In this document: one piece after another, positions 36,984-43,489 of the stretch
Position numbering within the stretch: the first letter of the stretch is position 1
Layout of the letters: each line of letters opens with the position of its first letter
NCBI RefSeq assembly: GCF_900104575.1
Contig: NZ_LT629731.1
Coordinates: 1,936,461-2,000,460 of the forward strand
DNA length: 64,000 bases
Reading direction: 5' to 3'
DNA from: Bacillus tuaregi
Lineage (GTDB): Bacteria > Bacillota > Bacilli > Bacillales > Cytobacillaceae
Program-made: the position numbers and the translations under genes
Notes under the pieces: generated by a model
What the model was told of the DNA's origin: nothing
Databases searched by the model: none
The model's input: the letters and a program-made list of their open reading frames with translations, nothing else

Positions 36984-37244
36984 TTAACTTCATTCAGCAA
37001 ATGCTTCTTGTACCGAAAGCTTGCGACAGGTACAGAAGTCCTCCACTTCTACAAGTGGGGGATGAATGCAAATAGTTCTTCGATTCAGTGGGGGTTCAAA
37101 CCCCGGCTGAATGAAGTTAAGCCTCCGGCGGAGGTCACGGATTTTTTTAAGGTAGTTTACCCGAGCGAGCTCAGGTAATCCGGACGCAAATTCGACGGGC
37201 GAATTTAATCGTATGTATTAAATCGGTTAATCGCAAACTACCTT
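36984..37244 (+). repeat. Dispersed modular repeat, copy 2 (long form)
   Basis: Composed of a cassette bounded by TTAACTTCATTCAGC (36984-36998) and its inverse GCTGAATGAAGTTAA (37106-37120), with internal hairpins (TGTACC/GGTACA; CCACTTC/AAGTGGG; GGGGTTCAAACCCC); a GCCTCCGGCGGAGG stem; and a block with AAGGTAGTTT (37149-37158) matched inversely by AAACTACCTT (37235-37244) around the core CCGGACGCAAATTCG. Confidence 0.85.
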
Positions 37245-37695
37245 TGAGACTCCCACGTCTATAGACGCAAGCCCTAAACCTTACGGTTTAACGGGTGGGA
37301 TTCTTGAATGACTAAGCGTTCGCAGTCCATTTCTGTTTTGAACAGCCCTCAAGGTTGGGGCATCCCATTGCCCCTCCCTATCCAGTGCTTATAGCAGATA
37401 GTGCTACGCTACTATGACCATAGCGTACAGCTTTTGTTCGTATGTGTTTTAGCGTCTTGTACTTGACGACACATATCGTTTTACGGACAACATGAATTGA
37501 GTTGTCCAACCTCATACGATATTCAATTATCAACGAACGAGAATGTTTTAGAGACTTTTACTTGTCTATGTACTGATTATAACGTATTTTCAGACAATTA
37601 AGGTAGCGAAAGCTACCCCTGTCTGACCGAACTATCATTCCATGTCTAAAGACGGTCTGCGACCTGCATGGGCTTTCCCGTTCGGAAAATCTGTA
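37245..37695. ncRNA. Densely structured non-coding block: large RNA or IS200/IS605-type relic
   Basis: About 450 bp without an ORF but with a chain of perfect stems: CTGTT/AACAG near 37332, GGGGCA/TGCCCC near 37357, TACGCTA/TAGCGTA near 37405, TATGTGT/ACACATA with inner CGTC/GACG near 37441, GGACAAC/GTTGTCC near 37484, CAGAC[GGTAGC-GAAA-GCTACC]GTCTG near 37591 and CCGAAC[CCATG[GGTC-TGC-GACC]CATGG]GTTCGG from 37627. A junction-like structure (TCCCAC...GTGGGA) with inner hairpins opens it at 37248. In reverse complement it resembles the 3' part of TnpB loci, from memory only. It ends 17 bp before a gtp cyclohydrolase II gene. Confidence 0.45.
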
Positions 37696-37711
37696 AAAAG
37701 GGGGAAGTTAA

Positions 37712-38503
37712 ATGACTACTATTCACCTTGACGAAAAGGTCCTTACTATTTTAAAAGATAAAATTCGAATTATTCCCAAAACCAAAGGCAATCTTTATCT
37801 AGTCGGACCGATTCGATTGCCTGTTAAGTTATATTCGGAAACGGTTATTTTCAATTGGTATTGCTGGTTAAATTGTGAGGATGTCACAGAGATTGACTGT
37901 AAGGAAGTGAGGGACTATAAAAAAATTATTGAAAGGCTTTCCTCTTCTAATTTAGCCCTGTACCAGCAGTCTAGTCTTTTGATTTTCGGTGACTTTGAGC
38001 ATGCCGATGATGTTTTGATCCGATTCCATTCGATTTGCCATACTGGTGATATTTTTGGAAGCAAGAGATGTGATTGCGGTTTTCAGCTGAAGCAATCGAT
38101 GAAAATGATTGTCGAGCATGGGAATGGTGCTTTATTTTATTTAGCTAATCACGAAGGCAGAGGGATTGGACTATTCAGCAAGGCCATGGCTTATGTTCTC
38201 CAGGAAAATGGCTATGACACAGTAGAGGCAAACATCAGCCTCGGTTTTGTTGATGATTCTCGGAATTATGAGGATGCGATTTTAGTGTTAAAAGCCTTAC
38301 GGACAAAGCCAGTTACCCTTATGACCAATAATCCGAAAAAATTGGATGCTTTAAAAAGTGCAGGCCTGGATGTTTCTGGTAGGGAACCATTATGGGGAGA
38401 TGTATCAACATACAATGAAAAATATTTGCAAACCAAAATAAAAAAGTCAGGCCATCTTGAGGAAGGAGAAGATTGGCAAAAAGGCTGTTGTAATCAGGAA
38501 TGA
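37712..38503 (+). CDS. GTP cyclohydrolase II-like protein
   Basis: A 263-aa stand-alone RibA-type domain, the first step of riboflavin synthesis from GTP. The zinc site is C109/C120/C122 in SICHTGDIFGSKRCDCG; the GTP loop HEGRGIGLFSKAMAYVLQ and the MTNNPKKLDALKSAGLDV segment are intact. No DHBP synthase domain is fused and no other rib genes are adjacent, so it may be a paralogue with a divergent product rather than the housekeeping RibA. The N-terminal 75 residues are divergent. ATG 37712 follows AAAAAGGGGGAAG. The structured block immediately upstream has no FMN riboswitch signature. Confidence 0.85.
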   Translation: MTTIHLDEKVLTILKDKIRIIPKTKGNLYLVGPIRLPVKLYSETVIFNWYCWLNCEDVTEIDCKEVRDYKKIIERLSSSNLALYQQSSLLIFGDFEHADDVLIRFHSICHTGDIFGSKRCDCGFQLKQSMKMIVEHGNGALFYLANHEGRGIGLFSKAMAYVLQENGYDTVEANISLGFVDDSRNYEDAILVLKALRTKPVTLMTNNPKKLDALKSAGLDVSGREPLWGDVSTYNEKYLQTKIKKSGHLEEGEDWQKGCCNQE

Positions 38504-38520
38504 TAATTAGGGTTGGATAC

Positions 38521-38556
38521 ACTTCTACAATGACCATGTTGTGGAAGTTTTTTATT
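38521..38556 (+). terminator. Intrinsic terminator
   Basis: Stem ACTTCTACAAT / ATGTTGTGGAAGT and TTTTTT. Confidence 0.8.
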
Positions 38557-38755
38557 CGAAATACTCGAAACAGATTTTTGGAGAACAATGACAGAATAGT
38601 CTTGCGCAAAAAAAGATTAAATTGTAAAGTTTATTCATAAGCGTGATATTTTACAGTAGAGTCAGAATTATAGTAAAATAATGCAGAAAAGACGAGCTCT
38701 GTTAATAGGTTAGAATCGTGCTCGCGATAGATAAATAAAAAGAAAAGGAGATCCT

Positions 38756-39262
38756 ATGAAACTTAAAATCTTTTTCATCATGGTAGCAGCAATGTTTCTA
38801 TTAACGGCTTGTGGGACCAAGACCATTGATGAGTCCATCACATTACTGGACCACGAAAATAATGAAGTGAAAATTCCACAGGACAAGCCGGTATTATTAT
38901 TTTATATAACTACTTACACCTGAGGACTCTGCCAAACGCAGCTAGTTGAGCTGCATAATAATCTTCAAGAGCTAGAGGGTCTGGACATGCCAATGTATGT
39001 GATCAGTAGAGATCTGCCCGAGGAACAAAAGTTACTCTATGACGAGCTAGAAAAGGAATTAGGAATCAGCCTTCCATTTATCTCTGATCCTGAGTTGCAG
39101 TTAATCGATGCCACTGGGATGAAAAATGAAGATACTGCCTACAGGGGATATGCGATTATTGCTCCAAATGGAGAAGTAGTGCTCAAGCAAGTTAATGATC
39201 ATTGGGGCGAGGAACTAGATAAAACGGTGAAGGATATAAAGGAAGCGTATAAGGGGTTATAG
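38756..39262 (+). CDS. Selenocysteine-containing redoxin-like lipoprotein
   Basis: A 168-aa protein if UGA at 38921-38923 is read as Sec. ATG 38756 follows AAAAGGAG by 5 nt. A lipoprotein signal peptide ends in LLTAC with C19 as the lipidation site. The mature part is a thioredoxin-fold redoxin: strand PVLLFYITTYT then U56-G-L-C59, a UxxC active site which also fits the peroxiredoxin TxxC (T53-x-x-U56). The later segments LPFISDPELQLIDATGM and GYAIIAPNGEVVLKQV match AhpC/TSA-like folds. A SECIS-like stem follows the UGA. Without readthrough only a 55-aa stub or an internal ATG at 38987 lacking export signals would be made. Probable extracytoplasmic thiol or peroxide reductase. Confidence 0.87.
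38921..38954 (+). promoter_or_regulatory. UGA(Sec) codon and predicted bacterial SECIS element of the redoxin lipoprotein
   Basis: UGA 38921-38923; perfect 6-bp stem GCAGCT (38938-38943) / AGCTGC (38949-38954) with loop AGTTG. G38945, second loop base, is 22 nt from the UGA, exactly as in the P-type ATPase element. Confidence 0.82.
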
Positions 39263-39300
39263 GAAAAGGGAGGTTAGTTGACCTCTCCTTTTCCTTTTTT
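39262..39300 (+). terminator. Intrinsic terminator of the redoxin gene
   Basis: Stem GGAAAAGG-GAGGT / ACCTC-TCCTTTTCC with TTTTTT after it. Confidence 0.88.
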
Positions 39301-39376
39301 ACCCAGTTCATTAGGTGTACTTGTTCTGAGAATGGGAGCCATACTAACGTAAAATAAATCAAGCTGGTGAATGGAC

Positions 39377-40360
39377 ATGCATATATTATTTTTAGCACCC
39401 TATTTTAATCAACCAAGAGGAAATTCAACGACAATCAAGAGACTTGTCCATTTTTTAGATAAACAGGATGTCAATCTTTCTGTTATTCCTTACTTAGAAA
39501 ATGATAATTGGTTTTGCTCCGAGCCAGATATCTACCATATTTTACATGCGACGAGGTATTTACAATGGGCGAAGGAGACTCATTTTCGCTTAAATCGGCC
39601 TTATATCGTTACAATGGGTGGAACAGATATTAATATTGATTTACAGAAGGGTGTTACTGAAGATATATTTACTTTTCTACAAGGAGCTGCTTATATTACG
39701 GTCTTTACCGAGGATGCGAAGAGAAAAGTCATTCAATTAGATCCGAAATGGGAAGACAAAACAAGGGTTATTCCTCAGGGGATTTGGCTGCCTTGGACTA
39801 TTTCAAAGAAATGGGATGAGCTAGACCCCCATATTTTATTGCCTGCAGGATTGCGTCGCGTAAAGGATGTTTTACATGTAATACCGGCGCTTGATCAGCT
39901 AATTGTTCAATATCCTATGATGAAGTATACCATTCTTGGCGCCAACTTGGACGAAAGGGTAAAGCAAGAGGTACATAAAAAGACTGAAAAGCGTCCTTGG
40001 ATGAACTATGCTGGAGTGGTCCCATATGAGGTTATGAAGGTATGGTATGAACAAGCACAAATTATTATAAATACCTCCCAATCAGAGGGGCAATCATTGG
40101 CCGTTATGGAAGCGATGGCAATGGGAAAGCCGGTGATTGCACGTAAAAATGAAGCCAATCTGCAGCTTGTAACCCATGAAACAACAGGCTGGTTATATGA
40201 ATCAATGGATGAATTTAAACACGCGATTCATTCTATTATTCATAACCCCTCATTGCGGGAGAGTGTTGTCGAGAAAGCAAGGCAATGGATTGTGGAACAC
40301 TATTCACCAGAAAAAGAAGTCCAGACTTATTATCAATTATATAAAACAATATACTACTAG
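39377..40360 (+). CDS. Family 4 (GT-B) glycosyltransferase
   Basis: About 327 aa, two Rossmann-like domains. The donor-binding C-terminal domain shows ILLPAGLRRVKDVLHVIPAL (the glycosyltransferase group 1 start), YAGVVPYEVMKVWYEQAQI, and the EX7E-type motif in NTSQSEGQSLAVMEAMAMGKPVIA. It is shorter than most GT4 enzymes. Acceptor and sugar are unknown, and no surface-polysaccharide genes are adjacent. ATG 39377 has GGTGA 7 nt upstream; ATG 39371 is too close to it. Confidence 0.82.
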   Translation: MHILFLAPYFNQPRGNSTTIKRLVHFLDKQDVNLSVIPYLENDNWFCSEPDIYHILHATRYLQWAKETHFRLNRPYIVTMGGTDINIDLQKGVTEDIFTFLQGAAYITVFTEDAKRKVIQLDPKWEDKTRVIPQGIWLPWTISKKWDELDPHILLPAGLRRVKDVLHVIPALDQLIVQYPMMKYTILGANLDERVKQEVHKKTEKRPWMNYAGVVPYEVMKVWYEQAQIIINTSQSEGQSLAVMEAMAMGKPVIARKNEANLQLVTHETTGWLYESMDEFKHAIHSIIHNPSLRESVVEKARQWIVEHYSPEKEVQTYYQLYKTIYY

Positions 40361-40361
40361 A

Positions 40362-40396
40362 AAATCCTCCTTCATGTTTAGAAGGAGGATTTATTT
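40362..40396 (+). terminator. Intrinsic terminator
   Basis: Perfect 12-bp stem AAATCCTCCTTC / GAAGGAGGATTT followed by ATTTA. Confidence 0.85.
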
Positions 40397-40420
40397 ACCG
40401 TTATTGATAAAACTTCTTCT

Positions 40421-40451
40421 TTGACAATTATTCTAGTTTATATTATATTGA
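40421..40451 (+). promoter_or_regulatory. Candidate promoter of the second azoreductase
   Basis: TTGACA at 40421-40426 and TATATT at 40446-40451 (19-bp spacer), about 55 bp upstream of the gene. Confidence 0.4.
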
Positions 40452-40506
40452 GTTCAAGATATTTTATCTAAAAATATTTCAATATAATAAAAGGAGTTTC
40501 ATATAC

Positions 40507-41139
40507 ATGAATATATTAGTAGTTAAAGCCAATAACCGTCCAGCTTCTGAGGCAGTATCAAGTAAAATGTACGAGACATTCATAAATAATCTTGAAAATG
40601 TTAACGTCACAACCTTTGATGTATTTTCAGAGGACATGCCCTACTTTGGACAGGATTTATTCAATGCATTTGGTAAAATAGAATCTGGCGAAGAAATGAC
40701 GGATATTGAAAAACGCATTTTAGCAGCGAAACAAAAGGCGATGGATGCTTTAACAGCAGCAGACGTAGTCGTATTTGCATTCCCATTATGGAACTTAACG
40801 ATTCCAGCCCGTTTACAAACATTTGTTGATTATGTGTTCCAAGCTGGCTATGCCTTCAAATATGATGAAAACGGCCAGGCTGTTCAGCTCATGACGGACA
40901 AGAAAGCCATTATACTAAGTGCACGTGGCGGCATTTACTCCACACCAGAAACAGCTCCACTGGAAATGGCGGCAAGCTATATGAAAAACGTATTTGGCGT
41001 CATGTTCGGTATGGAAATCATTGATGAAGTCATTATCGAAGGACATAATGCAATGCCAGACCAAGCGGATACGATTATTGCTGAAGGACTTAAAAAAGTT
41101 GAAGCAGCTGCGAAAAAACTTTCTGCTGTAACAGTTTAA
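40507..41139 (+). CDS. FMN-dependent NADH-azoreductase, second copy
   Basis: A 210-aa AzoR-family flavoprotein with FPLWNLTIPARLQTFVDYV (flavin-binding) and ARGGIYSTPETAPLEMA. It is clearly diverged from the copy at 35986, so a different quinone or electrophile range is likely. It has its own TTGACA promoter. Its stop codon TAA is the first part of the dispersed repeat module TTAACTTCATTCAGC, so the repeat joined the gene exactly at its end. Confidence 0.92.
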   Translation: MNILVVKANNRPASEAVSSKMYETFINNLENVNVTTFDVFSEDMPYFGQDLFNAFGKIESGEEMTDIEKRILAAKQKAMDALTAADVVVFAFPLWNLTIPARLQTFVDYVFQAGYAFKYDENGQAVQLMTDKKAIILSARGGIYSTPETAPLEMAASYMKNVFGVMFGMEIIDEVIIEGHNAMPDQADTIIAEGLKKVEAAAKKLSAVTV

Positions 41140-41280
41140 CTTCATTCAGCAAATGCTTTTTGTACCGAAAGCTTGCGACAGGTACAGAAGTCCTCCACTT
41201 CTACAAGTGGGGGATGAACGCAAATTTATCGAGCGAGCTCGATAAAAATCCGGACGCAAATTCGACGGGCGAATTTGATT
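41136..41280 (+). repeat. Dispersed modular repeat, copy 3
   Basis: Left module TTAACTTCATTCAGC (41136-41150, overlapping the azoreductase stop), the TGTACC/GGTACA hairpin, CCACTTCTACAAGTGGGGGATG, a variable ATCGAGCGAGCTCGAT palindrome and the core CCGGACGCAAATTCG to 41280. The right inverted module GCTGAATGAAGTTAA is missing. Confidence 0.85.
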
Positions 41281-41374
41281 TAGAAGGAAATAGGATTCAA
41301 AAATGACAGCTCCTGATTGTTGGAGCTGTTTTTTTGCGTTCAAATCACCTTACTCTCACAGGCCTTTTCCCTCT

Positions 41375-41443
41375 GGTGTGACATTTGTCATATTTAGTAC
41401 ATGACACCTGCTACTTACACCCATCACTTCCTTTCTATATACT
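41375..41443 (+). promoter_or_regulatory. Promoter and candidate DesR-type operator of the desaturase
   Basis: TTACAC (41415-41420), 17 bp, TATACT (41438-41443). Directly upstream (41375-41408) are inverted repeats GGTGTGACA / TGACACC and the inner TGACA-TT-TGTCA, in the place where DesR activates B. subtilis des. Assignment to DesR is by analogy. Confidence 0.5.
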
Positions 41444-41482
41444 TTGAAATAACGATTCAAAAGAGAAGGGAATTTAAAGCTT

Positions 41483-42514
41483 ATGACGATAAAAAAAGCA
41501 AATTCTTTAAAAAAACAAGTGGCTCCGTTTGAAAAGTCGACGATGAAAGAAAGTTTATGGCAGCTAATGAACACCGTCATCCCGTTTATCGGCTTATGGT
41601 ACCTTGCCTATATCAGCCTTTCTGTATCCTATTGGTTAGCGCTTTTACCGATTATTATCGCTGCTGGGTTTTTGGTGCGGATATTCATTATTTTCCATGA
41701 TTGCACACACTATTCATTTTTTAAAAGCAGACGTCTGAATCGAGTAGTTGGAACTGCGATGGGTGTGTTAACGCTATTTCCTTTTGATCAATGGGGACGT
41801 GATCATTCTATTCACCACGCAACCAGTGGCAATCTGGATAAACGTGGGACCGGTGATATTTGGACACTTACGGTCGATGAATATATGAAAGCTCCGCTAA
41901 CCGTTCGCATCGGCTATCGGTTATACAGAAATCCATTGATTATGTTTGGTCTTGGACCGATTTATCAGTTCCTTTTGAAAAATCGTTTTAATCATAAAGG
42001 CGCTAAAAAGAAGGAACGAATGAACACCTATCTAACAAATGCTCTGATCGCTGCATTATTTAGCTTACTTATCTGGGCAGTTGGCTGGCAGTCGTTTGTC
42101 ATAATCCAGGGCTCTATTTTCCTCTTATCAGGTTCAGCGGGGATTTGGTTATTTTATATTCAGCATACGTTCGAGGATTCTTATTTTGAAGAGGATCAAA
42201 ATTGGGAATATGTGAAAGCAGCGGTAGAGGGGAGCTCCTTTTATAAACTCCCTAAATTTATCCAATTCTTAACTGGAAATATTGGCTACCATCATGTACA
42301 TCATTTAAGCCCACGGGTTCCAAACTACAAATTAGAAATGGCACACAACAGCACACCACCATTACAGAACGTACCAACGATTACACTTGCGACAAGCTTG
42401 AAGTCTTTACGTTTCCGTCTCTGGGATGAGAAGAAAAAAGATTTTGTGAGCTTTAAGGACATTAAGGAATTACAGAAGAAGCGTATATCTACACAGGTTA
42501 AACCTGAACTATAA
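41483..42514 (+). CDS. des: Membrane fatty acid desaturase (Des-like)
   Basis: A 343-aa integral membrane di-iron desaturase that introduces a double bond into membrane lipid acyl chains, usually on cold shock. All three histidine boxes are present: H72-DCT-H76, H108-SI-H111-H112, and H270-H271-V-H273-H274. Four to five hydrophobic helices match the family. No ATG alternative is better than 41483, whose ribosome binding site is GAGAAGGG. A DesR-like receiver gene follows after a terminator, but no DesK kinase gene is seen, unlike the des-desK-desR order in B. subtilis. Confidence 0.9.
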   Translation: MTIKKANSLKKQVAPFEKSTMKESLWQLMNTVIPFIGLWYLAYISLSVSYWLALLPIIIAAGFLVRIFIIFHDCTHYSFFKSRRLNRVVGTAMGVLTLFPFDQWGRDHSIHHATSGNLDKRGTGDIWTLTVDEYMKAPLTVRIGYRLYRNPLIMFGLGPIYQFLLKNRFNHKGAKKKERMNTYLTNALIAALFSLLIWAVGWQSFVIIQGSIFLLSGSAGIWLFYIQHTFEDSYFEEDQNWEYVKAAVEGSSFYKLPKFIQFLTGNIGYHHVHHLSPRVPNYKLEMAHNSTPPLQNVPTITLATSLKSLRFRLWDEKKKDFVSFKDIKELQKKRISTQVKPEL

Positions 42515-42527
42515 GCTATACCTATCC

Positions 42528-42559
42528 GCTCCCCTTTTTGTGGGGAGCTTCTATTTTTT
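42528..42559 (+). terminator. Intrinsic terminator of the desaturase gene
   Basis: Stem GCTCCCC / GGGGAGC and TTCTATTTTTT. Confidence 0.85.
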
Positions 42560-42592
42560 ATGGTGTCGGGCTAGGAAGAGAGGAGAACGAAG

Positions 42593-43120
42593 ATGATTCG
42601 AATTGTCATTGCTGAGGATCAAGAGCTGTTGCTTGATGTCATCGGTTCACTGCTTAATCTTGAGGAGGATATCGAAGTAGTCGGGCAAGCAAAGAATGGC
42701 TTAGAGGCTCTTAGTCTCGTCTATCGGCTACAGCCGGATATTTGTATCATGGATATCGATATGCCTGTTATGAATGGTTTGGATGCCGCAGATGCGTTAA
42801 GGGCAACAGGCTGCAGAGTCATTATGATGACTACCTTCGCAAGAGCAGGATATGTCGAACGAGCCCGTAAAGCGGGAGTCAGAGGCTATTTGTTAAAAGA
42901 CAGTCCAAGCCATGAATTCATTTGTTCGATTCGCTGCATCATGAATGGTAAGCGAATCTTCTCTCCTGAATTAATCGAGCAGGCGTCTAAAGTATGCCGA
43001 CAAAGGGAGACAGGCATCGAGGAATTCGATAATCAGAGCAATGCTGACTTCCCCAGCAGGCGGTCACACCATATGTTTAAATGGATCAGAAGTCACTTCT
43101 TATCCATTATTGTAAAATGA
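42593..43120 (+). CDS. DesR-like response regulator lacking the HTH output domain
   Basis: A 175-aa protein whose first 125 residues are a receiver domain very like DesR (EDQELLLDVIGSLLNLEED, phosphorylated D54 in IMDIDMP, TTFARAGYVERARKAG, GYLLKDSPS). B. subtilis DesR then continues into a LuxR-type HTH to about 199 aa. Here the last 50 residues are unrelated, Ser/Arg/His-rich (RRSHHMFKWIRSH) and show no HTH. There is no frameshift remnant of an HTH downstream: SASP and citrate synthase genes follow. It may be a decayed regulator or a stand-alone receiver that titrates a kinase. Confidence 0.78.
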   Translation: MIRIVIAEDQELLLDVIGSLLNLEEDIEVVGQAKNGLEALSLVYRLQPDICIMDIDMPVMNGLDAADALRATGCRVIMMTTFARAGYVERARKAGVRGYLLKDSPSHEFICSIRCIMNGKRIFSPELIEQASKVCRQRETGIEEFDNQSNADFPSRRSHHMFKWIRSHFLSIIVK

Positions 43121-43168
43121 AATTACCAACGGGTTAAACTGAATAGCTGCATGATTCTTAAATAATTA

Positions 43169-43196
43169 AGCTCCTTTTTTTGAAAGGAGTTTTTTG
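43169..43196 (+). terminator. Intrinsic terminator
   Basis: AGCTCCTTT / AAAGGAGT stem with T-rich loop, then TTTTTTG. Confidence 0.75.
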
Positions 43197-43210
43197 CTTT
43201 TATATTTTTA

Positions 43211-43226
43211 GCCTAATGAATTAGGC
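43211..43226. promoter_or_regulatory. Palindrome upstream of the small spore-protein-like gene
   Basis: GCCTAAT-GA-ATTAGGC, perfect 7-bp arms, 50 bp before ATG 43276. Could be an operator or leader stem. Confidence 0.35.
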
Positions 43227-43275
43227 AGGGCTCCTTGATGGAAACTAAGCGAAAACATATAGGAGGCAGCTATTA

Positions 43276-43437
43276 ATGAATAACGGGCATAAGGTACATA
43301 ATACCTATACTGTGGTAGGTACGAATATAGAGGAAGTGAAGAGACAAAATGCAAGCTCGGGCATGTCCTATAATGAGGTAAAGGCGTTGCTGGTACAACA
43401 AAGGAGAAATAAAGAGCAACCAAATATTATCGAGTAG
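43276..43437 (+). CDS. Probable gamma-type small acid-soluble spore protein-like peptide
   Basis: A 53-aa protein, ATG 43276, AGGAGG 9 nt upstream. The stretch GTNIEEVKRQNASSGMSY is similar to the repeated unit of gamma-type SASPs (GTxxxEVKxQNA), but only one unit is present and no germination-protease site is obvious. It is hydrophilic with no membrane segment. Spore context (germination operon 1.5 kb downstream) supports a spore role. The family call is from memory and moderate. Confidence 0.6.
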   Translation: MNNGHKVHNTYTVVGTNIEEVKRQNASSGMSYNEVKALLVQQRRNKEQPNIIE

Positions 43438-43489
43438 GGATTATTAAAAAAGGATACATGAGAATCAACTTTCAGATGGGTGGGCGACG

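Noticed and set aside
37091..37115. tRNA gene
   Set aside because: Only a T-arm-like stem is present; there is no acceptor, D or anticodon arm in the right positions.
37400..37515. Fragment of an IS200 TnpA on the minus strand (starts MRLDNSIHVV)
   Set aside because: Only about 45 codons with weak resemblance; not enough to call a transposase gene, kept only as a hint for the IS-relic hypothesis.
36984..37695. CRISPR array
   Set aside because: The repeats are unequal, palindromic modules at scattered sites, not regularly spaced identical repeats with unique spacers; no cas genes.
37245..37695. FMN riboswitch controlling the GTP cyclohydrolase II gene
   Set aside because: The conserved RFN boxes are not found and the stems do not match its six-helix arrangement.
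38987..39262. 91-aa gene starting at ATG 38987
   Set aside because: No ribosome binding site; it is the downstream part of the UGA-containing lipoprotein frame that begins at 38756.
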